From Venturia oleaginea (taxonomy: Eukaryota; Ascomycota; Dothideomycetes; Venturiales; Venturiaceae): a stretch of DNA of 64,000 nt. Location of the stretch: contig JABMLP010000015.1 in assembly GCA_013176395.1 (NCBI GenBank), positions 806,001-870,000 on the forward strand. Direction: 5' to 3'. The translations under genes and the position numbers were made by a program. Of the stretch, positions 21,155 through 30,754 are shown one piece after another (the first letter of the stretch is position 1; each line of letters starts with the position of its first letter). The notes below the pieces were generated by a model. That model did no database searches. It saw only the letters and a program-made list of their open reading frames with translations, and was not told where the DNA came from.

Positions 21155-22155
21155 ACTATTGTTGAACCGTCCGATCGTTCGGCATTTATTAACCCTAAAG
21201 AGATGGAGGCCGTTGCCGTTGCCGTTGCATTCCTCCGTTGGGGACCATCTCTATAGGCATATCCGGCCGACGCCCTCTCTCGAGTCTAGTTTTCGATCGT
21301 ATCGTCTAGCTGCCTCCGATGGGGCTCACCTTTTTCGATCTCAGTTCCGCTGAACTATTGGTGAACCGTCCGATCGTTCGGCGTTTATCAACCCTAAAGA
21401 GATGGAGGCCGTTGCCGTTGCCGTTGCATTCCTCCGTTGGGGACCATCTCTATAGGTACATCCGGCCGACGCCCTCTCTCGAGTCTAGTTTCGATCGTAT
21501 CGTCTAGCTCTGCCTCCGATGAGGCTCACCGCTTTCGATCTTACAGTTCCGTTGAACTATTGGTGAATTTTCCGATCGTTCGGCGTTTATCAACCCTAAA
21601 GAGATGGAGGCCGTTGCCGTTGCCGTTGCATTCCTCCGTTGGGGACCATCTCTATAGGTACATCCGGCCGACGCCCTCTCTCGAGTCTAGTTTCGATCGT
21701 ATCGTCTAGCTCTGCCTCCGATGGGGCTCACCGTTTTCGATCTCACAGTTCCGCTGAACTATTGGTGAACCGTCCGATCGTTCGGCGTTTATCAACCCTA
21801 AAGAGATGGAGGCCGTTGCCGTTGCCGTTGCATTCCTCCGTTGGGGACCATCTCTATAGGTACATCTGGCCGACGCCTCTCGCGAGTCTAGTTTCGATCG
21901 TATCGTCTGGCTCTGCCTCCGATGGGGCTCACCGCTTTCGATCTTACAGTTCCGTTGAACTTTTGTTGAGCCGTCCGATCGTTCGGCGTTTATCAACCCT
22001 AAAGAGATGGAGGCCGTTGCCGTTGCCGTTGTATTCCTCCGTTGGGGACCATCTCTATAGGTACATCTGGCCGACGCCCTCGCGAGTCTAGTTTCGATCG
22101 TATCGTCTGGCTCTGCCTCCGATGGGGCTCTCCGCTATCGTCCTTACAGTTCCAT
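21155..22155 (+). repeat. ~200-bp tandem array of internally deleted RNase H copies
   Basis: Five units start near 21155, 21352, 21554, 21757 and 21957. Each fuses the RNase H segment found at about 20811-20900 to the segment at about 21058-21153, skipping the ~160 bp between, and each carries an extra GTTGCC. The array separates RNase H from the recombinase. Units differ by scattered substitutions. None encodes a complete domain. Confidence 0.85.
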
Positions 22156-22317
22156 TGAATTCTTGCTATCCCGGGGATTGCAACTTTGGGCTTGGCGCGC
22201 TGTTCGTGGCAGCCGTTCTTTGCAGGCTCATCGGCTTAAGCGCCATGCTACTCTGCTATCGCCGACGTTCGGCAGATACCCTGGTCGGACTCCGGTACTC
22301 GTACAAGGCTTGCTAAC

Positions 22318-23406
22318 GTGCTTCGTCCAGCACCTAGCCTCGAGTATACTTCCTACGATAGCGAGCTCCTCCCTACAGTTCATAGGTTCTTCCTCCGTAC
22401 CCTTCGCGAGCGAAACCTTGGTCTCTCTGATGAGTATATTACCCTCTTATGGTACGGCTTGGCCCAGAACACGCGCAACACGTACGGCGCGGGTATCAAG
22501 AGCTGGGAGAGGTTCTGTACGCTGGAGGGCTGTGTAGACTATCCCGCAGAACCCCTCAATCTCGGCGAATGGATGGCAAGGCGTGTCATTACTGGAGGAG
22601 CGGAAGGCATCATTTCCGGCGCTACAGCGGCCAGCTACCTCTCCGCAGTACGTTCAAAGCATATCGACCTGGGATACCCTATCAGCGCGTTCGCTGATCC
22701 GATGCTCCTACGCGCAAGACAGGGGGCTCTCAACCTCAGGCCTCCGAAGCGCAAGAATAGGCTCCCTATTACTGTACGCATCCTTGAGGGACTGACGGCT
22801 GTGGAACCGACCACCGGAGCCGACCTCAATCTCGACACTCTCTTCAAGGTGGCCTATGCTGGTTTCTTCCGCCTTGGCGAGCTGGCTTACACTAGAAGAG
22901 ATAGGGAGCACCCGCTGTTCTCCTATACTCACGTCTTACGGAGCGATATCGCCTTCCATCGTCATACGCCTAGCCATCAGCCTTACGGGGTCTCTATTTT
23001 CCTGAAGCGTAGCAAGACCGATTACGCTAATCAGGGCGTTCCCATCTCCATCGCCGCAACGGGAAAACCTACCTGTGCAGTAGCCGCCCTGGTAAGACTT
23101 TTCAGGCACGATCCGAAGCCGCTTTCGGCGCCTCTCTTCGACATCGGCAAAGGGCATTGTTCGGCCGCTGCTGTACACATGCAACTACGCCGACGCCTCC
23201 TCGCTACTGGTATTATCTCCTCGCTGGACGACAAGTCCTACACAGGTCATTCCTTCCGCAGGGGTGCTGCTACGGACGCAGCTGCGAAGGGAGTGCCTGA
23301 GCTCGAGCTTAAGGCAGCGGGTCGATGGTCCTCCGAAGCTTTCCTCCGTTACATATCCCGTTCGTTCGAACAGCAGCTTGCAATCAGTCGCCTGTTCCTG
23401 ATATAA
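22318..23406 (+). CDS. Tyrosine recombinase of the DIRS/Ngaro-like element
   Basis: The open frame is 362 codons long. The N-terminal half holds a SAM-like DNA-binding part (RNTYGAGIKSWERFC). The catalytic half carries the Arg motif AGFFRLGELAY, the HxxR box GHSFRRGAAT, and a terminal GRWSSEAFLRYI with the Trp and nucleophilic Tyr. That completes the Arg, His-x-x-Arg, Trp, Tyr set of tyrosine recombinases. The protein would integrate a circular cDNA intermediate. The start is uncertain because the upstream frame is disturbed by the tandem array. The frame is intact although the RT is broken. Confidence 0.88.
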   Translation: MLRPAPSLEYTSYDSELLPTVHRFFLRTLRERNLGLSDEYITLLWYGLAQNTRNTYGAGIKSWERFCTLEGCVDYPAEPLNLGEWMARRVITGGAEGIISGATAASYLSAVRSKHIDLGYPISAFADPMLLRARQGALNLRPPKRKNRLPITVRILEGLTAVEPTTGADLNLDTLFKVAYAGFFRLGELAYTRRDREHPLFSYTHVLRSDIAFHRHTPSHQPYGVSIFLKRSKTDYANQGVPISIAATGKPTCAVAALVRLFRHDPKPLSAPLFDIGKGHCSAAAVHMQLRRRLLATGIISSLDDKSYTGHSFRRGAATDAAAKGVPELELKAAGRWSSEAFLRYISRSFEQQLAISRLFLI

Positions 23407-23798
23407 CACCGTTGTGTTCACCCGATCGCCAAAAGCTATACTCTGCTTCGCTACACCGCTGTGTTTCTCGCCTCTACCCTGGACCGAGTATGTCGTACAG
23501 ACTCGCCTCCTATCCCACCTCGTTTCCTTCTTGTTTGTCTGGGCCGCAGGCGCTTCGCTTCTGGGCAGTAGGGCACCTCATTTGCCTTCAATCGAGAAGC
23601 AATTGAGCCGTGGGCATGCCATCCTGAGACCTACCCCGTGGCTGAAGCCCCGTGTGGCTGAGGAAGCCTGTATGGCTCAGGGCTCAATGGCTTGCTCGCT
23701 CACAATGAAAATTCACGTGCCCTGGCCTGCGTCCGGCCAATCAACAGATAAAACGTGCCAGATGACCGTGATCCGAAGGCGTGGCGAGATGGAGATAG

Positions 23799-24300
23799 AT
23801 CCCTCGAAAACCCCCGCCGCCTCAAAGCCTTTGACGGCGAACAGGCATCCTCTGCACCCTCTTACGTTACTCACGAAATCCACGTCTCCGTCAGAACCGG
23901 AGAACACCATCTCGAAACCACGAAATTCTTTGTTACCCGTCTCGGCTCCGCAGCAGTCATCTTTGGCACTCCCTGGATGAACCTCCACGGTGTGAAACTC
24001 GATTTTGAGAATCGTAGTATTCACTTCGGTACCCACTGTTCTAAGAAATGTCTTCAGGGCCACAAGGGCTCTGTTGAGTATATCCCGCTCCCGTTTGGTG
24101 CCCGCGCACCCCCTCAAGAAACCCCGGACTCTCCTCGCGATTGGAAGATTGTCAACTCTCACGCTTTTCAATGGAATTCTAAGCAGCCCAATGCTCAAAT
24201 CTACGCAATCAGTATTCAAGATATCGATAAATTTCTAGCGAAGAAACCAGATTACAAAGACCCTCGCCCCCAGTTACCCAAAGACCTTCACGACCTCGCT
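23799..24300 (+). pseudogene. Gypsy-3 protease, right part, and start of the RT linker
   Basis: It resumes the Gypsy-3 frame with ENPRRLKAFDGEQ, followed by a retropepsin C-terminal region (FVTRLGSAAVIFGTPWMNLHG). A linker (ISIQDIDKFLAKKPDYKD) typically precedes the reverse transcriptase. The frame is cut at 24300 by a Gypsy-2 LTR. Confidence 0.8.
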
Positions 24301-24476
24301 TGTTATGGGCATGGCCCATGGTTGGTATAGGCTAAGAGCCTAAGCCTGATTGAGCCTAGTATAGAGACAGAACCTCATTGAGGTTCTCTGTTTGTCGATA
24401 CCTTCACTCCTTAACTGAATCTAAACAATCTTTGGCTATGAGTATGCTGCGTCTTTCCAGCTACCTTCCCGTAATA
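24301..24476 (+). repeat. Gypsy-2 family LTR inside Gypsy-3, no target duplication
   Basis: A full-length 176-bp LTR runs from TGTTATGGGC to CCCGTAATA. The bases on the two sides (CTCGCT and GTTAA) do not match, unlike the other copies. A deletion or recombination therefore removed one side, together with the Gypsy-3 RT region. Confidence 0.9.
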
Positions 24477-25241
24477 GTTAATACCTCACACAAGTCTACT
24501 TCATTAATACCTCACCCGATCTACTTTGTTAATACCGAACGCCCTACACTTCGTTAAGTCCCAGACATGGAGCATTGGAAAGGCGAGAAACACGGAGCAT
24601 TGGAAAGGCGAGAAACACGGAGCATTAGAAAAGGTAGAGATACGGAGCATTAGATGAGTGAAAAATACGGAGCATAGGGACAGCGGGAGAAACGGACTCT
24701 ATAACTGTAAGTAGTATTCCGTTTGTTAAGGTACTGGGGAAACAGGCTTGGTTAGTACGGGACCACCGGACCTCTCTCGCTGGCAACAGAGATTGGCATA
24801 CGGAACCCGTGCAAGACATGGTCGGCCTATTCGGAGGAAACTCCTCTAGGTAACGCGAAACGGGCGTCAAAAACCCGCGGGGCGTGGTATGCAATGGCAA
24901 CCAGTGCTGGTCCCTAAGACCTTATCCCTTTGATGGGCTCTGACCTTCGGATAGCCTCGTGGGAGGTAGGATCAAGTCCTAATCAGAGAGACTGTCTGTA
25001 TAGCCCGAGAGGACGGATGCGCATGTTGGTGTACTAAGAGTAAAGAAGCCGGAACGAGGTGCAAACTCGGAAAGACGTGCCCTTGGTGTATGCTTAAGGA
25101 ACAAACTAGGTGTTAACTGGGCAGGAAGGGCTTCGTTCACCCTGAATGCTAAGCCGGCTTGAAGGCCAGGCTAAATAGGGCAAAGACTCGCTACCTTTGT
25201 GGCTCTATCTACAAGGATAGAGGCTAACATCTGGCCAGCCA

Positions 25242-25688
25242 ATGGATCTATACGTGGAGCAGCTCGTCCTGGAACGAGTGGGAGCGGTAAAGGACCATCC
25301 GATGGGAAAAGAGATACAAGACACAGTAGAACTCATGTGGAAGGACATGGAGGCTGTTCCCCCACCACCAAGGGGGAGAAGAAGGAGAGAAAGACCCAGG
25401 GTACTTCCCCGGCAACCGGAGATACCAGCAGAGATGGGAGCTGCTAGACTAGCACTACGGGAGAAGCAGTCCAACGAAATGCCTCCGTATGCTCCCACAG
25501 AGCTACCCAACTTATACTATGGAGGATCGGAGCCAGAGCCAAGACCAACGCTAGGGAGACCTACACATGAAGTGGAACCCTACAACCAGAGACGGGCCAT
25601 TGCCAGGACAAGAAGGGAGAGAGGAAGGCCCGACGCTGAGGAACCGGGAGCCGAAAATAGGAGAAAGAGAGCTCGAAGGGGGAGGTAA
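25242..25688 (+). pseudogene. LINE ORF1-like N-terminal fragment
   Basis: 148 codons rich in Arg, Pro and Glu (RRRRERPRVLP then RRKRARRGR), ending in TAA at 25686. It overlaps the ORF2 end fragment by a few bases. The basic, disordered composition would fit a nucleic-acid-binding ORF1 product, but no zinc knuckle or RRM is visible. Identification rests mostly on position. Confidence 0.4.
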
Positions 25689-25996
25689 ACCTGCATAAAT
25701 ATAGGCTGCCCTCCAAAGTCTCCGCGCTGCTGGAGGAGATATGGAGGGCAAGGTGGGAGGAGAAGAGAAGGAACAAGGCCGGTGCGACTTGGTCTAAGGA
25801 GTGGGAGGACGAGACACTGGGGCTGTACGATGGCCTCACGAAACTTGAAGCTACAGCGGTGTTTTTGATGAGAACAGAGGTATTGGGACTCCGGTCCTGG
25901 CTGGCAGCGATACATGTGCCAGGGATAACTCCGGAATGCGCGTGTGGATGGCGACACCAGACACTAATCCATGTATTCGACTTCTGCCCCAGATAA
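25685..25996 (+). pseudogene. LINE ORF2 C-terminal fragment
   Basis: An open stretch of 103 codons without its own ATG. It contains LYDGLTKLEATAVFLMRTE, then GLRSWLAAIHVPGI, and CACGWRHQTLIHVFDFC. The pattern of R-T-E, G-L, V-P-G and C-x-C-G then H-x5-C is the C-terminal tail of fungal non-LTR retrotransposon polymerases, after RNase H. Confidence 0.7.
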
Positions 25997-26411
25997 AAGA
26001 GAGACCATCTGAGGAGCGAAACTGGTACAACATCGATACGTATGGCACTCAATACCCGCAAGGGATGCAAAGCTGCTGCTAGGTGGATGCTCGACAATAA
26101 TATCCTACCCTATCTTACCGTGGCAAACAACGCACAAAAGGAGGACGGGTCAAACTTCTCCGCGGCGCCGTGCCTGGTGGGGAGATTTGAGTAAGAAGAC
26201 ACAGGATAGGAGGGGGACGAGCAGAGACTACGGACGGGAAGGAGGAGAAACTAAAGTGAGAAATGAGCGGAATTCCCGGACCATGGACGGTACGAACACC
26301 GTCCATCAGTACGAACTCCAGCCAACCAGGAGAAAGCGTTGGAGAGCTGAAGGTGCGATGAGGGTCTTGAGGAGGGACTGGGGAGAGGAGAGGAGAGGAG
26401 GTGTGGACTTA

Positions 26412-26573
26412 AGATTGCTGTGAGGTGAAGGAAGAAGGAGAGATTGGGGTGGAAGTTGTTTATATATTAACGGCGCGTTACCAGGGCGGACTGAAAATTG
26501 CTGTGAAGTGAAGGAGGGAGGAGAGATTGCGGTGGAAGTTGTTTATTTATTAACGGCGCGTTACCAGGGCGCG
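26412..26573 (+). repeat. ~82-bp direct duplication, two copies
   Basis: Two units share TTGTTTAT, TATTAACGGCGCGTTACCAGGGCG and a GA-rich AAGGAGAGATTG segment. They lie in the 3' part of the LINE relic. Confidence 0.75.
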
Positions 26574-27018
26574 CCATGTCCGTTACCACGCCCTCACCTG
26601 GACTCGCAATGTTTGGTCCTCACGATGCTTGGCATATTGGATCCTGGCGTTGTAAAAATCCTGGACCCTGGATTTACAACAACAATGGCCAACTCGGAAT
26701 CTGGACAATACCGGACCCGGAACAGAGAATTGGGAGCATCAGGACCGGAGGGTGTCTTATACTGACCACAGTATAGATGACTCGGGTAGTGAACGGGGGG
26801 GCATAGTTCGACGGCGCCGGTCCATGGACGGGGCGCGGTCTGGAAAGTGACGAAAGGCCTTTTTATCCCAGAGAGTTGGGTTTTTGCAATTGTAGTAGAT
26901 AGAGATTGTGGGCACACGGCACATACGCTTTTATATACCACGTAAAATCCGATTATTATTATTATTAACGTATTCCACCACCGAGCCGGCTACTTTTCAT
27001 TGGCACGACCAGCTCATG

Positions 27019-27230
27019 TTACAACTCTTCAATTTTATCGCTATCAACAATAGATTCCAAGTCTGTCGTGTTACTATCTGATTCGGAGGATATCTCGATA
27101 TCCTTTTTACACGTTCGCGCATTGTGCCCAGTCGCGCCGCAGTTCCCACAGCGCCTTTGAGTTGGTTGGGCTGTTTCTTGATCACCACTACTAGGAGTAT
27201 TCTTTGATCCCTGAGGCGCAACAGACGCCA
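27019..27230 (-). pseudogene. Pogo/Fot1-type transposase C-terminal fragment
   Basis: On the minus strand a short frame reads RRCGNCGATGHNARTCKKD, a zinc knuckle followed by an acidic Ser/Asp tail and a stop at 27019. This knuckle type closes many fungal Fot1/Pogo transposases. The DDE domain is absent. The frame runs on into the antisense of Gypsy-3, so the junction near 27230 is approximate. Confidence 0.6.
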
Positions 27231-27242
27231 CAGCAGCTACCC

Positions 27243-28864
27243 GCGCTGAAGAACAAACCCCAACCACCCCGTTCTCCCCTCCGGACATATTCATCCCTTC
27301 GCAAGACCCAGACGACGAAGAGCTTATTTGGGACGAAGACAAGTTTGAAGAACTCTACGCTAGAGCGTTGACTAAAGACAAAGAACCACGCGAAGTCTTG
27401 AAAAAACTACGCGACGGCAAAACCCACCACCGAACGTTGCGGATGCAGGACTGCGAAGAACGCGACGGCCGCCTTTGGTATAAAAAGTGTCTATTTATTC
27501 CCCAAGACGATACACTACAAGCATACATTCTGAAAGCGAACCACGACTGTAATGTCGCAGGTCACCCGGGTAAAGCTAACAACTTCCTCAAACTCCGCAA
27601 GTTCTACTACTGGCATGGCATGCACGCCACCTCGGACAAATGGGTCTCACGATGCGACGCCTGTCGACGCGCAAAACCGAGCAACCTAATGTACCAAGGA
27701 CTCCTTAACACTCTCGAAGCCCCTCAACGAAGATGGGAAGACATCCAGATGGACTTCATTACCGATTTACCTGCTACACGCAAAGGAGGTAATACCTGCC
27801 TCTTAGTAATTGTCGATCGCCTCACCAAAATCAAGCACCTTATCCCCTGCCAAAAACTCCTAGAAGCCCGCGAATGCGCCTTACTCTTTCTCCAACACGT
27901 CTACCGCCTCCACGGCTTACCTCGAAGCATTATCTCCGACCGAGGATCCCAATTCGTTGCTATCCTCTGGAAAGTACTCTGCAAACGCCTCGGAATCCGA
28001 ATCCGCCTCTCTACCAGTTTCCACCCCGAGACAGATGGCGGGACCGAGCGAGCGAATGCCCAAGTCGAAATCTACATCCGTGCTTACTGCAATTATCAAC
28101 AAGATGATTGGGACGAATGGTTACCACTCTGCGAATTCGTGATCAACAACACACCCTCCAATGCAACAAAACTCATACCATTTTTTGCCGCCTACGGCTA
28201 CGATCCACGCTCCGGATTGGAAGCGCCAATTCAACCAGACCGTAACGCCTCTCGCCACGAAATTACCGAGACACGAAAAGCTAATTCCATGGCTGACTTC
28301 ATGGCAAACCTTGAGAAGATTTGCTACAACGAGATCCGCCACGCCAGCGCTACCTACGAATATTTCAAGAACAAACATCGGCTTGGTTCTCCAAACTACA
28401 AAGTTGGTGACTGGGTTTGGCTAAACCTCAAGAATATCAAGACCACGCGCCCATCCAAAAAGTTCGACTGCAAGTTCGCCGGCAAATTCAAGATTCTACA
28501 AGCCCTAGACCACGACGCTTACAAACTCGAGCTCCCTACTTCTATGCATTGCCATCCCGTCTTTCATACAAATCTACTGCTCCCTGCCTACCCCCCTTCC
28601 GACAGGATGTTTCCAAACCAGAATGACTCGCAACCTCCTCCCGTCGATGTTGAAGAAAACGATGGAATCTACACCCTGGATGAAGTCGTTGATTCACGAT
28701 TCAACAAAGCTACGAAGAGATTTGACTACAAGGTTAAATGGGAAGGCTATTACTTACCGACATGGGAACCCCTTCAATTCTTGCACAACGCAAAGAGCGC
28801 GGTTGATGAATTTCACCAGAGATATCCAAGAAAACCAAAACCAACCGGGTACAGGCCTGGTTAG
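27243..28864 (+). pseudogene. Gypsy-3 integrase with chromodomain
   Basis: A long open frame without the upstream RT. The pre-integrase linker is acidic (DDEELIWDEDKFEEL). The zinc motif is HDCNVAGHPGK then CDACRRAK. The catalytic D, D, E lie in MDFITDLP, ISDRGSQF and GTERANAQ. A C-terminal chromodomain has VKWEGYYLPTWEPL. The domain itself looks intact, but with RT and RNase H deleted the element cannot replicate alone. Confidence 0.88.
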
Positions 28865-28948
28865 GATTCGATCATGCTTCAAGTTTGTCAGTCACCTCGC
28901 CAAATAGTTCAGTTTGAACCATTGCGCCTCGGTCTTGTTGGGGGGTAC

Positions 28949-29152
28949 TGTCATGATCGAACTATGTTGGTATTCGAATGCAGTTAAACGTAGTTAAATG
29001 TGGTGGTTCTGCTCGATCAGGTCTAGCGCGAGACTGGTCGCAAGTACTTAGACTCGTCTCTACCTCTTAGTTAGCTCCTCATCCTTACAACTTCGCACAT
29101 CCCATAGAATTCAAGTCATGCTTCCAAGTCAAGTCCAAGTTCAAACGTGACA
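28949..29152 (+). repeat. Gypsy-3 3' LTR
   Basis: It starts TGTCATGATCG and ends AAACGTGACA. A polypurine-like GTTGGGGGGTAC tract lies just before it. Confidence 0.95.
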
Positions 29153-29617
29153 TACAAGATCCTGAGTGTAATTCGGTGACATGTTCTGAAGTGCCTTGTG
29201 CCTTCGTATGGATATGCCGTGCCGTCACAGCCCACGTTTAATCGGCATTAGACTATGGTAGACCTCGCCCCGTCAAGAGGTGTGAAATAGTGGTATGATT
29301 ATATGATCTGCTGGAATTTAAGCGTTCAATGTACGATCATGACATAATATTAGGGCAAGCAGAAAAGCGCATGTATTACTCAACATATGTATTGGTTTTT
29401 TTTGAAATTCTATTTTCGTCCTCTAAATAGTGGAAAACAGATGTCGCTTTGGAAGACAGTCTTCGCCACCCGCAGCGAGGAAACTCTCGATGACAATGGA
29501 CAATGAACGTTGAACCAAGCATACCCCTGGTAGTATGCTCTTGGGCTCTTCAGGAGTACTGATGAGCACCATCGGTGGAGCGGCAGGTCAGGTCCATTCT
29601 TCAGAATGTAAAAAATC

Positions 29618-30012
29618 TCAACAGAAAGCATGATCCGTTCCACAAGTCGACCACAAATTCATAATAAAGGAATATTTCTTTTCGAGACTCTTACACGCCA
29701 TGTTATACCTGGAGTGGCAAACGTGAGAACACTATATAATAGCCAATATTAGCACACATAGTACACCCTAGCTCGGTGGCAGAGACTTACGAATACTTGG
29801 TCTGGTCTTGGATTGTTAAGCGTTCCTCCAGCCCTAGAACAAGCGAATCGCGTCGCTGAAATATCAAGTGCCCCATCCGGTCTTCCGTTTTCTCTACACT
29901 GGCATGCAAGAGACGACCTATAGAAGTAACATTAGATTGAGGTTACGTTTAACTAGTAATATGTTACTTACCCAGACAGCGCGAGGATGAGCAATTGCTT
30001 GAGCGAGGACAT
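29618..30012 (-). CDS. Small secreted 8-cysteine protein B
   Basis: Three exons on the minus strand: 29972-30012, 29791-29917 and 29618-29731. The introns are 54 and 59 bp, identical in size and position to gene A. The 282-nt CDS encodes 93 residues. The signal peptide exon is identical to that of gene A. The mature part keeps all eight cysteines at the same spacing and ends in Cys then TGA. By hand alignment, exons 2 and 3 differ from A at 22 of 127 and 23 of 111 bases, with all but one changed codon altering the amino acid. The introns differ at 5 of 113. I do not recognise the family. A secreted effector-like role is inferred. A solo LTR sits 360 bp upstream of the ATG and could influence expression. 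Confidence 0.85.
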
Positions 30013-30371
30013 GTTTAGATCGGGTCCAAAGGAGTAATCAACGCGTTTGCTATGAAGAAGAAGAATCAGTTGGGCGGTTGAGAGCGTTGGAAGTGGAACT
30101 TGGAGCAGAGACGTCGGGCTTAATATATTGTGGTTTTCGGGTAATCGAGGAATCTAAATCTAAATAAAGAAGTGAGTAGTCGTCAAAACTGGCACTCAGA
30201 CTCACCCCGCTGACGGTAGAGGTAACGCACTGGTAGTATTCCTTAAATTATCACTCGACAAGGTAAGTACTTTTATTACTACTATAGTCAGATGCAGATT
30301 AAATGTAGGTGGAGCTAGATCTTCGTAAGGGTGTTTTTGCTGTGAAGCATGGATCGTACAAAGGGGCACCC

Positions 30372-30575
30372 TGTCATGATCGAACTATGTTGGTATTCGA
30401 ATGCAGTTAAACGTAGTTAAATGTGGTGGTTCTGCTCGATCAGGTCTAGCGCGAGACTGGTCGCAAGTACTCAGACTCGTCTCTACCTCTTAGTTAGCTC
30501 CTCATCCTTACAACTTCGCACATCCCATAGAATTCAAGTCATGCTTCCAAGTCAAGTCCAAGGTCAAACGTGACA
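30372..30575 (+). repeat. Solo Gypsy-3 LTR upstream of gene B
   Basis: A complete 204-bp LTR (TGTCATGATC to ACGTGACA) with a perfect CACCC duplication at 30367-30371 and 30576-30580. It formed by LTR-LTR recombination of a former full element. It lies in the promoter-distal flank of secreted-protein gene B. Confidence 0.95.
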
Positions 30576-30754
30576 CACCCAGGTTTAATCGGCATTAGAC
30601 TATGGTAGACCTCACCCCGTGATTGTAGAGTAGTCTACTGTGTAAAGGGCTTCTATGAGGTTAAGAAGGAGTAGTAAGAAGTACTAATCAGAGCTTACAG
30701 ACCTGGGCGTGCTGTACGTCCGCTTTTCGAATAACCGAGGAAACTAGCCAGTAC

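Larger units (their letters stand above)
17868..23798 (+). mobile_element. Tyrosine-recombinase retrotransposon (DIRS/Ngaro-like), degraded
   Basis: Between the two halves of the Gypsy-3 protease lies a 5.9-kb block encoding a zinc-finger Gag, a reverse transcriptase with RNase H, and a tyrosine recombinase, all on the plus strand. Gag, RT-RH and YR are the defining set of DIRS/Ngaro retrotransposons, which use a recombinase instead of a DDE integrase. I saw no adenine-methyltransferase frame, a gene DIRS1-type elements usually carry. I found no convincing inverted or split direct terminal repeats by eye, so DIRS versus Ngaro is open and the ends are approximate. Confidence 0.82.
24477..26968 (+). 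mobile_element. Internally deleted LINE-like relic (Tad1-type suspected)
   Basis: The block starts with three ~26-bp units containing TTAATACC and then about five ~29-bp units (CGGAGCATTGGAAAGGCGAG) up to about 24690, as in LINE promoters with tandem repeats. A non-coding leader follows, then an ORF1-like frame, then only the C-terminal end of ORF2, and finally a 3' region ending in (ATT)n near 26951-26967. The reverse transcriptase is missing. Exact ends and target duplication were not found. The Tad1 assignment is inference from the ORF2 end. Confidence 0.6.
15782..29152 (+). mobile_element. Gypsy-3: chromodomain Gypsy element, heavily nested
   Basis: 204-bp LTRs at 15782-15985 and 28949-29152 differ at about three positions. 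The target duplication is TACAA (15777-15781 and 29153-29157). The internal region retains Gag, a split protease, and integrase with chromodomain. The reverse transcriptase and RNase H are missing where the 24301-27230 composite lies. A tyrosine-recombinase retrotransposon interrupts the protease. A solo LTR of this family is at 30372-30575. Confidence 0.93.
9816..29231. mobile_element. Outermost nested element with TGTGACGG ends
   Basis: The left end reads TGTGACGGCATGGCACG at 9816. The right end at about 29214-29230 reads as its inverted form (reverse complement TGTGACGGCACGGC). The host flank resumes at 29232 with the same sequence that follows the solo LTR at 30576, so everything between is inserted. 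Removing the nested Gypsy-2 and Gypsy-3 leaves roughly 455 bp without coding capacity. That suggests a short non-autonomous element with inverted ends, or the remnant of an LTR related to Gypsy-1. The target duplication is only imperfect (ACCCA/GCCCA), so the class is unresolved. Confidence 0.55.

Noticed and set aside
17868..23798. Clear terminal repeats of the recombinase element (TCTATCT inverted, TACACCGCTG direct)
   Set aside because: Only 7-10 bases match, which is within chance. No reliable termini were assigned.
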